Below are positions 48,995-56,551 of a DNA stretch of 64,000 nucleotides, one piece after another. The stretch is taken from the NCBI RefSeq assembly GCF_019453995.1, contig NZ_CP075587.1:1736001-1800000 (forward strand), written 5' to 3'. The DNA comes from Candidatus Rhabdochlamydia oedothoracis (lineage in GTDB: Bacteria > Chlamydiota > Chlamydiia > Chlamydiales > Rhabdochlamydiaceae). The position numbers were made by a program, and so were the translations under genes. Numbering within the stretch: the stretch's first letter is position 1; every line of letters begins with the position of its first letter. The notes under the pieces were generated by a model. It was not told the DNA's origin. It ran no database searches and saw only the letters and a list, made by a program, of their open reading frames with translations.

Positions 48995-49296
48995 CAGGGC
49001 ACAGGACATTAAAAGAGTAATTTTAAAATCTTCTCTCGATATACAGGATCGATAGTCCTTTATTAGGGAAATTGTATTAGTAGATTTTTAAGTTTTTAGG
49101 GTGTTTGAGTACGGTTTAACGCCTATAAATCAAAAATTAGGTTAATGAATGTTCTAGTTTGTCAAAAACTAAACAAAATTTACTTAAAAATGAGATGATT
49201 TTTTTTAATATAGCTTCAATAATAAGGACTGCGGAAAATAAGGAATGGACAATTTCCAGAAAAATTCAAATTACTCTTTTAATGTCCTGTACCCTG
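48995..49296. repeat. 29-bp inverted repeat pair flanking a 244-bp gene-free stretch
   Basis: 48995-49023 (CAGGGCACAGGACATTAAAA...) is the inverted copy of 49268-49296 with one mismatch. The second arm contains the cinA stop codon and its last five sense codons. The stretch between holds no reading frame or recognised element. Confidence 0.85.
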
Positions 49297-50526
49297 AGGT
49301 GGAGGTATATTTTTAGCCAATTTACGCCATAAAATACCAAATAAGGAATAAGCTGTTTTTAAAATAATTGTTTGACGATCTCCTGTAATTTGCAATCTAA
49401 AAACATAAGGACTGCTCCCTTTTTCTTGCATAGCGGCCCACATAGTCCCTATCTTCTCATGAGAGCTGTCACTGGTAGGGCCTGCTATGCCTGAAATAGC
49501 CAATCCTACATCTGCTTGGCTTTTTTCTAAGGCGCCATTTAGCATGGCAAGAACGCATTCGGCACTAATGGTGCCTTTTGTTTCTAGGATTTTTTTAGGT
49601 ACATCTAGTATGTGCTGTTTAAGAGCAGAAGAGTAGGTTACAAAAGAGCCTAAAAAAAATTCGGATGCCCCTTTAATAGCTGTGAGCAAACTAGCCATGG
49701 TTCCTCCCGTACAGGACTCTGCTAAAACAAGTGTTTTTTTTTCTTTGATAAACCAGTTATGAATCGCCTCTTCAATTTTACCTGTTGCTGCTGTATATAA
49801 AAAAGAATCTAGCTGGACTTTGAGCAGTTCTTCTGCATATTCCAATGAAGCTTTATTTTCACTAGACAACATAATAGTAACATGAGAATAAGAAGGATAA
49901 ATACCCATTTCCAATTCCGGTAATTGAGCTTGTAACTCCCTTAAAATGGGATCAATCTGACTTTCTTTAAAGAAGCATGCATACAAATAGACCTCATGTT
50001 TATGCAAAGGAGGGTGTCTTTCTTGAAGAACAGGAAGAAATGTATTCACAAACATAGGCTGCATTTCTGCAGGCATGCCGGGAAAGCAAACCACCATCTT
50101 ATCATTTGTAAGAAAAAGTAATCCGGGAGCTATTCCTACAGAATTGAGCAAAGGTTGAGCTTTATCTGGAATTGTAGCTTGGTTTTGTAGCATATCTAAT
50201 TCTTTTCCAAAACGCTTCTGTAGATCAGTTATTACTAGAGCATTCACAGACAACTTACAATGAAACATTTCAGCTACGACTATTCTAGTTAAATCATCTA
50301 AAGTGGGCCCTAATCCCCCTGTAATGATTACAAGATCTGAGCGCTCATAAGCTTCTTGTAGTCCTTTCCTTAGTATTTGAAGATCATCTGAAAATGTTGT
50401 ATGACGCTCCACTGTATAACCGAATTTAAACAAACGAGCGCTGATAAATGCTGCGTTTCTATTTACAATACGGCCATCCAAAAGCTCTTTGCCAATAGTA
50501 ATAATTTCAATCTTCAATCCAGACAT
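49279..50526 (-). CDS. cinA: CinA-family protein (nicotinamide-nucleotide amidohydrolase)
   Basis: The 415-aa protein has two domains. The N-terminal MoaB/MogA-like domain reads IITIGKELLDGRIVNRNAAFIS, then DLVIITGGLGPTLDDLTR and VCFPGMPAEMQPMF. The C-terminal CinA deamidase domain has KKTLVLAESCTGGTMASLLTAI and ADVGLAISGIAGP. CinA recycles NMN or acts on ADP-ribose-type compounds, and the name derives from competence regulons. The product is full length. The gene overlaps the 234-aa hypothetical by 13 bp, and its 3' end carries one arm of an inverted repeat. Confidence 0.92.
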   Translation of the reverse strand: MSGLKIEIITIGKELLDGRIVNRNAAFISARLFKFGYTVERHTTFSDDLQILRKGLQEAYERSDLVIITGGLGPTLDDLTRIVVAEMFHCKLSVNALVITDLQKRFGKELDMLQNQATIPDKAQPLLNSVGIAPGLLFLTNDKMVVCFPGMPAEMQPMFVNTFLPVLQERHPPLHKHEVYLYACFFKESQIDPILRELQAQLPELEMGIYPSYSHVTIMLSSENKASLEYAEELLKVQLDSFLYTAATGKIEEAIHNWFIKEKKTLVLAESCTGGTMASLLTAIKGASEFFLGSFVTYSSALKQHILDVPKKILETKGTISAECVLAMLNGALEKSQADVGLAISGIAGPTSDSSHEKIGTMWAAMQEKGSSPYVFRLQITGDRQTIILKTAYSLFGILWRKLAKNIPPPQGTGH

Positions 50527-51218
50527 AGCACTTTAATCCCTAACTGTTGTAGTTGTGGATGCGAATGAATCCAACTCATACATTTTTTGCCTATTCGAAT
50601 AGTAGCATTGATTCTCTCTTCTCCTACCAAAAAGGGAGTAGGAATAGTGAATTGTCTCACCCATTTCATTAAAAGAGCAAATAATTCCGTATTAGGAAAT
50701 AAGTCTTTCTTAATAACTCGTGTGATTTCTTTTGTCTTAGGATCTTGATAAAATTGTGGATAAGAAAATTGAATCCCCCAGCTAACGGTGTTCTGGCCCA
50801 AAACCATAGGATAAAATATTTTCTCCGTAAAAGAGAATAAAAACTGATGCATTTGCATTTGAATAACTGGCAAAACTGGTTTGATTAAAAGTCGCTTTTC
50901 TGATACGGGCATTGCATAAAATACTTCTTTAGAACGCGTCATTGCACAGGAAAAACATTCTCTAAAATAACTACCTTGAACAAACTTACTTTTTTTTAAT
51001 AATTGAACATACTCTAAGTAAACTTGCAGAAAATCATTTTGTGCTAAAAGAGCGCTTTGTTCTTTTACAGGTTTGCTAACTGCTACAAGATAAAAAGGAT
51101 CTAGCTGCTTGAATAAATCTACGATCTCTTCTTGATCTAAAAGAACTTGTACTTTAATCCATTTGGAAACCTGAAGAAGACCTTCTTGAATAGGAGAGCT
51201 GATACGAAAAATGGTCAT
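50514..51218 (-). CDS. Conserved hypothetical, 234 aa, between lspA and cinA
   Basis: I do not recognise a domain. The protein is soluble by appearance, with alternating helical and strand-like parts and scattered cysteines (for example RECFSCAMTRSKEVFYAMP). There is no signal peptide or membrane helix. It overlaps lspA by 4 bp and cinA by 13 bp, so it is translated within the nrdR-dksA-lspA-cinA unit and is a real gene. It could be a lineage-specific chlamydial protein. Confidence 0.75.
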   Translation of the reverse strand: MTIFRISSPIQEGLLQVSKWIKVQVLLDQEEIVDLFKQLDPFYLVAVSKPVKEQSALLAQNDFLQVYLEYVQLLKKSKFVQGSYFRECFSCAMTRSKEVFYAMPVSEKRLLIKPVLPVIQMQMHQFLFSFTEKIFYPMVLGQNTVSWGIQFSYPQFYQDPKTKEITRVIKKDLFPNTELFALLMKWVRQFTIPTPFLVGEERINATIRIGKKCMSWIHSHPQLQQLGIKVLCLD

Positions 51219-51724
51219 TTTAAAGAGCTCGCAACCGTTTTAAAGCAGGTAGTCTCTAATAGCATCATTAAAATTCCACAAAAAATAGCAGCGTCTGCGA
51301 TATTGAAAACAGGATAGACATATCCCCAAAAAATAAAGCAAAACATATCGATAACATGACCGTAAATAATACAGTCGAAAACATTTCCCACAGCTCCTGC
51401 TAAGATCAGCATCAAACAGACTGTACGGTAATTACTTATCTGCTTTACATACAAATAATATCCAAGGGCTGCGATAATAAAAATCCGAATAGAGACTAAT
51501 AAAAACTGGCAGTTAGCAAAAAGCCCCCACATAGCGCCTTTATTGATTACATGTGTAATTACAAATTCTATACCCAGTGCATGAAAAACCCCTATTCCTC
51601 CATAAGGAAAATAACAGAAGTTCATGGGTGTCACAAAGTAATGCACATACATTTTTAAAAGCGCATCGAATAGAAAAATAGATATTGCTAAAAGACTTAA
51701 CTTCCAACTCATCTTAAAAGCCAT
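51215..51724 (-). CDS. lspA: Lipoprotein signal peptidase (signal peptidase II)
   Basis: LspA cleaves prolipoproteins at the lipobox after diacylglyceryl transfer. The 169-aa protein has four membrane helices and both catalytic aspartates: GAVGNVFDCIIYGHVIDMF (family GN..DR, here Cys replaces the usual Arg) and PVFNIADAAIFCGILMM. Length is typical. It is tightly coupled with dksA upstream (stop and start adjacent) and with the hypothetical gene downstream. The neighbour order nrdR-dksA-lspA is one I recall from Chlamydia. Confidence 0.92.
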   Translation of the reverse strand: MAFKMSWKLSLLAISIFLFDALLKMYVHYFVTPMNFCYFPYGGIGVFHALGIEFVITHVINKGAMWGLFANCQFLLVSIRIFIIAALGYYLYVKQISNYRTVCLMLILAGAVGNVFDCIIYGHVIDMFCFIFWGYVYPVFNIADAAIFCGILMMLLETTCFKTVASSLK

Positions 51725-52090
51725 TTACAATAATCCTTTTTCAAGCATCTCTTGAGCTTTCACAGTTGTGTTTGCATAAGGAATTGCTTCTAATCTCTTT
51801 AAGGGGATTTCCTCGCCCGTAAGATCGCAAGTCCCATAAGTTCCTTGATCAATTTTATCTAAAGCAATTTCAATCTTCTGCAAAATCTCTCGCTCATTTC
51901 CGCTTAGCTGCAGATTAATTGTTCGATTAAAATCATCGGTTCCTTCATCCGCTTGATGTTGAGAATATCCTTTAATTTCATCAGTTGCTCTTACATCTTC
52001 TATCGTATCACGAATCAGATGCGTCATTTGAGCTTTTAACTCCTCTAGACGATTTTTAAATTTAGTAATTTGTTCCTTAGTTAATACCAT
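51725..52090 (-). CDS. dksA: DksA/TraR-family transcription factor, one zinc-cysteine pair reduced
   Basis: DksA binds in the RNA polymerase secondary channel and modulates initiation with ppGpp in proteobacteria. The 121-aa form has a coiled coil (FKNRLEELKAQMTHLIRDTI) and the C-terminal globular part EIALDKIDQGTYGTCDLTGEEIPLKRLEAIPYA. Only one of the four zinc-finger cysteines is visible, so it is a non-zinc variant. Start at 52090 (MVLTKEQ) is preferred, with GAGG six bases upstream; an open frame extends to 52156 inside nrdR. Confidence 0.85.
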   Translation of the reverse strand: MVLTKEQITKFKNRLEELKAQMTHLIRDTIEDVRATDEIKGYSQHQADEGTDDFNRTINLQLSGNEREILQKIEIALDKIDQGTYGTCDLTGEEIPLKRLEAIPYANTTVKAQEMLEKGLL

Positions 52091-52103
52091 AAACATCCTC
52101 TTT

Positions 52104-52577
52104 TTATGTTTCTGTTGAGTGAATCGTATCTTTGGGGCTAACATCCTCAATGGCATCGATTAATTCATTGACATCTTTAAATCGCCGATAAACACAAGCA
52201 AATCGAATGTAGGCAATGCTATCTAGTTCTTGTAAATGTTGCATTACACTCCCCCCTAATTCTGCAGTAGTGACCTCTCTAATTTGACGCTCCATTAAAT
52301 CAGAGGTAATTTTGTAAGCCAAAGTTCTTAACTGATCATGACTGATGCGCGTATGGCGACAAGCTGCATCTAAACCTTTAATAAGCTTATCCTGGCAAAA
52401 ATCTTCATATCGCCCATCTCTTTTTTTCACTTGAATTGTTAAGTCTACTGTTTCAAAAGTGGTAAAACGTCGTAAACAGTACAAACATTCTCTTCTTCTA
52501 CGAACAGCATTGCTCTCCGCTACATTTCGAGAATCAGTAACTTTTAATTCTTCACAAGCACAAAATGGACAATGCAT
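52104..52577 (-). CDS. nrdR: Transcriptional repressor NrdR
   Basis: NrdR represses ribonucleotide reductase genes when dATP/ATP is bound. The 157-aa protein has an N-terminal zinc ribbon with C3, C6, C31 and C34 (MHCPFC...RRRRECLYC), the RRFTTFE strand, and an ATP-cone domain from about 46 to 136 (VKKRDGRYEDFCQDKLIKGL...). Length and layout are standard. It is first in the nrdR-dksA-lspA unit. Confidence 0.94.
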   Translation of the reverse strand: MHCPFCACEELKVTDSRNVAESNAVRRRRECLYCLRRFTTFETVDLTIQVKKRDGRYEDFCQDKLIKGLDAACRHTRISHDQLRTLAYKITSDLMERQIREVTTAELGGSVMQHLQELDSIAYIRFACVYRRFKDVNELIDAIEDVSPKDTIHSTET

Positions 52578-52980
52578 ATGTTATATCACGCTTAAATTTT
52601 TTATAGAGCCTAGAAAAATTTTACCTATTCTAATGCTTTTATATACATAACAAGTTTTTTTATTTTTTTACCTATTATCTAAAGCTCTATTTTATCCCAA
52701 AAACAGATTCCAATCAGCCTGTTTTTTGCGTTTTTTAAATATTTAATCCTTCTAAACATACAAATTGCTTTTAAAACAAGCTTTTATTTAGAGAATTTTA
52801 TGAGACCGGAAAAATTTCTATAAATTGTTTAAACTATTCTCAATTTAATTTTAATCTTGTTTTTTAATTGTATTAAATTATATGTAAACAAGTTACGTGT
52901 AAAAAACCCTTTGTCTTTAGAAAACATACAAATTAACCTAATAAATTTAAATTTTATAATTTATAAGCAAGGAAGGATTT
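52578..52980. other. 403-bp AT-rich intergenic region
   Basis: It holds the promoter areas of nrdR (minus) and of the small gene at 52981 (plus). A TATAAT at 52953-52958 and a strong AAGGAAGG site at 52970-52977 belong to the latter. I see no gene, repeat or structured RNA otherwise. Confidence 0.5.
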
Positions 52981-53226
52981 ATGACAACAGTCAGTACAGA
53001 CACACACACTGTGAGAATTTCTATACCGTATAAACCCTCTTTGATCACTTCTATTCTAGAAAACAAAAAACCCCTTCTTATAACAGCAGCTACGCTTGTA
53101 ATAGGCCTTAGCATGGGAATGCCTATCGGAGGGTTCATCTACGACAGAATAACAAATGCAGGTCTTACAAGTTGTGCTTGCCCAAAAGAGCCCCTCTCAT
53201 CATGGGGAATTACCTTACCAGGATAA
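52981..53226 (+). CDS. Small single-pass membrane protein, 81 aa
   Basis: No family recognised. The protein has a polar N-terminus (TTVSTDTHTVRISIPYKP) and one membrane helix at about 31-52 (LLITAATLVIGLSMGMPIGG). A short C-terminus carries two cysteines (SCACPKEP). A strong Shine-Dalgarno and an own terminator show that it is a real transcription unit. A small inclusion-membrane-like or envelope protein is possible, but typical Inc proteins have a bilobed pair of helices, which is not seen here. Confidence 0.7.
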   Translation: MTTVSTDTHTVRISIPYKPSLITSILENKKPLLITAATLVIGLSMGMPIGGFIYDRITNAGLTSCACPKEPLSSWGITLPG

Positions 53227-53255
53227 GGTTATGCGCATGGGGAGTTAAAGAAGGG

Positions 53256-53289
53256 AAAAAGCTGGATGAAAAAACCCATCCAGCTTTTT
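53256..53289 (+). terminator. Intrinsic terminator after the 81-aa protein gene
   Basis: AAAAAGCTGGATG (53256-53268) pairs with CATCCAGCTTTTT (53277-53289), ending in a T run. Confidence 0.9.
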
Positions 53290-53657
53290 TTGCAGTAAAG
53301 CATTAGACCTCTTTCAAAACCCATTTAGCTCCAGATTATAAATGCCCGCAATTAGATTGAACCGAAGACCAAACCTTTTTCGTCTATTTCTATAACGATC
53401 AGCTAAAATTTTGAATGGCTTAAGCAGACCAATAGCATTTTCATTAATTACACGTTCTTTGGAAAGGAATTGATTATTTTTTTGTCTTGTTTTGTTAAAG
53501 GATTTTTCTTGCTTCTTCTTTTAGGCATTTGGGTTTTAGCATGAAGCTTTTTAAGTCCTAGATACCCTCCATCTGTTAGAGCCTGTTTAAAATCTTTTCA
53601 AAAGTGAGGATATTCTGGAGAAAGATTTACAAAGAGTGTGCAGGAAATATTAGAATA

Positions 53658-54591
53658 TAGTGGTTCCGATTCAATCGTATAGAAAAATATTTTGTTTTGT
53701 GTTAAGCTATTGAGTATGAAAAATATGATTCCGAAAATAAAACTGGAAGTAGCCCTCGAGGCGGTAGCAAATCAAAACTTTCACAAGACCAAACAGAGTC
53801 TCTACTAAAACACCTACAGGAAAAGACCTATCTTAAAGTCAAAGGGATCATAGCTTATGTGCATGAGCAATATGGGATAAAATATTCCCGAAGTGGCATG
53901 ACAGATTGGCTCATACAGCACGGATTTGTTTATAAACGTCCTAAAAAGATTCCTGGGAAATTAGCTCCTGAAAAACAACGAATTTTCATAGAACAATATA
54001 GGGCTTTAAAGGAGACATTAAACCCTGATGAAGAGATCTATTTCATAGATGCTGTGCATCCTGAACATCAGTCCCAAGCCGTATGTGGATGGATCAAAAA
54101 AGGCGTTCAAAAGACTTTGCAGACATCCGGGAAACAATTGCGATTGCATTTTGCTGGAGCTCTTTGCCTGACAGGAATGAAGATTGTTACAGAGGAATAT
54201 AAGACAGTTGATGCCGATGCAATGCTCGATTTTTTCAAGAAGCTAGAAAAACAGACAGAGGCTCGAATTATTCATGTAATTTTGGATAATGCAAGATCAA
54301 ACAAAAATAAGAAACTAGAAGAGTTTCTGATGTCTTCTAGGATTAAAGTGCACTATCTCCCTCCTTATTCGCCGAATTTGAATCCTATTGAACGCTTGTG
54401 GAAGATCTTAAAGGAAAAGAAGGTATACAATCGATATTACGAAACGTCGGTGACTTTTTTTCAGGCAATTAGAGGATTCTTCTTAGAAGAGATACCGAAA
54501 ATAACAGATATTTTGAAATGTAGGATAAACGACAAGTTTCAAGTCGTTGACTTAAATCCCATTAAGCTAGCCGTTTGAATCGGCACTAGTA
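53658..54591 (+). mobile_element. Family A IS630 copy with a 172-bp internal deletion
   Basis: It starts TAGTGGTTCCGATTCAATCG and ends CACTAGTA. The 5' coding part (the first about 55 codons) is deleted just after ATGAAAA. The frame from 53859 on is intact (MHEQYGIKYSRSGMTDWL...), covering the whole DDE domain. Confidence 0.9.
53859..54578 (+). pseudogene. IS630-family transposase, N-terminally deleted (family A)
   Basis: The 239-aa remnant keeps the catalytic domain (FIDAVHPEHQSQ, IIHVILDNARSNKN and LPPYSPNLNPIERLW) but lacks the DNA-binding N-terminus and its start. It is 98-99 percent like the intact neighbour. Confidence 0.88.
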
Positions 54592-54593
54592 TA

Positions 54594-55699
54594 TAGTGGT
54601 TCCGATTCAATCGTATAGAAAAATATTTTGTTTTGTGTTAAGCTATTGAGTATGAAAAAACTGATCCCTAGCCAGAGAGCTGACTTAGAACACAAGTTAA
54701 AGCATCCAAAAGACTATTCTGAACGGAATAGGCTTTGTGTAATTTTGGGCTATGATGAGGGTATCTCAACAAAAAATCTTGCTAAAACACTCCGGATAAG
54801 CCCTATCACTGTTCAGAAATACCTCAGAGAATATGATTCCGAAAATAAAACTGGAAGTAGCCCTCGAGGCGGTAGCAAATCAAAACTTTCACAAGACCAA
54901 AAAGAGTCTCTACTAAAACACCTACATGAAAAGACCTATCTTAAAGTCAAAGGGATCATAGCTTATGTGCATGAGCAATATGGGATAAAATATTCCCGAA
55001 GTGGCATGACAGATTGGCTCATACAGCACGGATTTGTTTATAAACGTCCTAAAAAGATTCCTGGGAAATTAGATCCTGAAAAACAACGAATTTTCATAGA
55101 ACAATATAGGGCTTTAAAGGAGACCTTAAACCCTGATGAAGAGATCTATTTCATAGATGCTGTGCATCCTGAACATCAGTCCCAAGCCGTATGTGGATGG
55201 ATCAAAAAAGGCGTTCAAAAGACTTTGCAGACATCCGGGAAACAATTGCGATTGCATTTTGCTGGAGCTCTTTGCCTGACAGGAATGAAGATTTTTACAG
55301 AGGAATATAAGACAGTTGATGCCGATGCAATGCTCGATTTTTTCAAGAAGCTAGAAAAACAGACAGAGGCTCGAATTATTCATGTAATTTTGGATAATGC
55401 AAGATCAAACAAAAATAAGAAACTAGAAGAGTTTCTGATGTCTTCTAGGATTAAAGTGCACTATCTCCCTCCTTATTCGCCGAATTTGAATCCTATTGAA
55501 CGCTTGTGGAAGATCTTAAAGGAAAAGAAGGTATACAATCGATATTACGAAACGTCGGTGACTTTTTTTCAGGCAATTAGAGGATTCTTCTTAGAAGAGA
55601 TACCGAAAATAACAGATATTTTGAAATGTAGGATAAACGACAAGTTTCAAGTCGTTGACTTAAATCCCATTAAGCTAGCCGTTTGAATCGGCACTAGTA
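54594..55699 (+). mobile_element. Family A IS630-like element, complete (1106 bp)
   Basis: TAGTGGTTCC... to ...CACTAGTA, with TA at 54592-54593 and 55700-55701. Imperfect inverted ends: TAGTGGTTCCGATTCAA versus TAGTAGTGCCGATTCAA type. It sits in direct tandem with the deleted copy, separated by a single TA. Confidence 0.93.
54652..55686 (+). CDS. IS630-family transposase (family A), intact
   Basis: The 344-aa protein has an N-terminal helix-turn-helix (ISTKNLAKTLRISPITVQKYLREY), a Gly/Ser-rich linker (SSPRGGSKSK) and a second winged-helix part. The DDE_3 domain carries Asp in YFIDAVHPEH, Asp in IHVILDNARSN and Glu in PNLNPIERLW. I chose ATG 54652; a TTG at 54628 would add 8 residues. It is the only intact A transposase wholly inside the window, and it could mobilise the deleted and mini copies. 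Confidence 0.93.
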   Translation: MKKLIPSQRADLEHKLKHPKDYSERNRLCVILGYDEGISTKNLAKTLRISPITVQKYLREYDSENKTGSSPRGGSKSKLSQDQKESLLKHLHEKTYLKVKGIIAYVHEQYGIKYSRSGMTDWLIQHGFVYKRPKKIPGKLDPEKQRIFIEQYRALKETLNPDEEIYFIDAVHPEHQSQAVCGWIKKGVQKTLQTSGKQLRLHFAGALCLTGMKIFTEEYKTVDADAMLDFFKKLEKQTEARIIHVILDNARSNKNKKLEEFLMSSRIKVHYLPPYSPNLNPIERLWKILKEKKVYNRYYETSVTFFQAIRGFFLEEIPKITDILKCRINDKFQVVDLNPIKLAV

Positions 55700-56028
55700 T
55701 ATATAGTAGAAATAGCAAAAAGAAATGCACTTCATACTTTTAAAGTCATTTCTAGAAGATGGGTTGTAGAGCGTTCTTTTGCGTGGATAGAAAAATGTCG
55801 CAGGCTATGGAAAAATTGCGAAAGAAAACTACATACAAGCCTGAATATGGTGGTTCTTGCTTTTATTGCTCTAATTTTGAAAAGATTTTAAACAGGCTCT
55901 TAGAAGGTTTATTTCGGAATGAAACTTGATTTTAGAATCCTTAAATATCCTAAAATCATGTCTTCTACCTTTGGAAAAAAAGGTACAAATAATCTTTTTT
56001 GTGTCCTTGCTCATTACAAGCTGCGTCT

Positions 56029-56505
56029 TTAAGGTGTGCCTTTTCTTCTTCCCTGAGTAAAAATGTTTTTGTTTTTTTTAGGGCGCTCTATGGGTGTTTC
56101 TGTGGCATCTATTAAAATAACATCATATTCCATATCGCTTTTTAATAGCTCTTTACGTCCAAGCAGTGCAAATAGGGGATGTTTTATCAGGGTGTATTCT
56201 ACCCATTTTATTGTTTTATAAGCTGTACTTTCACTGATATTATAGCTCTGGCTTATGTGAAAATAGGTTCTATACTCTCTTAGATACTCTAAGGTCATCA
56301 GTAACATGTCTTCTATTTTTAATTTATTGACGCGGCCTCCTCGGGCTTTTTTCTCTTTGTGACTTATCTCCAAAATCAAGCTCATTTGATCAAATGTCCT
56401 ACGTTTTACTCCGGTTAATCTTCGGAATTTCTCGTTGTCTAAACTTTTTGCTTTTTCAAATTTCATCATGCCCTTACGTATTTTTAAGGGCATTATTTTA
56501 TACAA
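56029..56505 (-). CDS. Family F transposase ORF A (IS5-like)
   Basis: The 158-aa frame is near-identical to 20824-21300, with the same A_AAA_AAC slippery site at about 56073-56082. ORF B after the site is interrupted by mini-G at 55902, so no full enzyme can be made from this copy. Confidence 0.82.
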   Translation of the reverse strand: MYKIMPLKIRKGMMKFEKAKSLDNEKFRRLTGVKRRTFDQMSLILEISHKEKKARGGRVNKLKIEDMLLMTLEYLREYRTYFHISQSYNISESTAYKTIKWVEYTLIKHPLFALLGRKELLKSDMEYDVILIDATETPIERPKKNKNIFTQGRRKGTP

Positions 56506-56551
56506 GGGCTTTTTTATTTCCTAGTTTTGAAAGAGCTCTATTGATCACATC

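Larger units (their letters stand above)
53579..55899 (+). mobile_element. 277-bp mini-G, copy 2, split by family A insertions
   Basis: The G termini are at 53579 and 55899, with TTA duplicated at 53576-53578 and 55900-55902. After removing 53658-55701 exactly 277 bp remain, the same length and deletion as copy 1 at 21485-21761. Confidence 0.88.
53304..56540 (-). mobile_element. Family F IS5-like element split by mini-G and two family A copies
   Basis: The F ends are at 53304 (TAGACCTCTTTCAAAAC) and 56540. F sequence comprises 53304-53578 and 55903-56540 (913 bp together). In between lies mini-G, itself split by two A elements. This is a three-level nest on one F copy. Confidence 0.9.
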
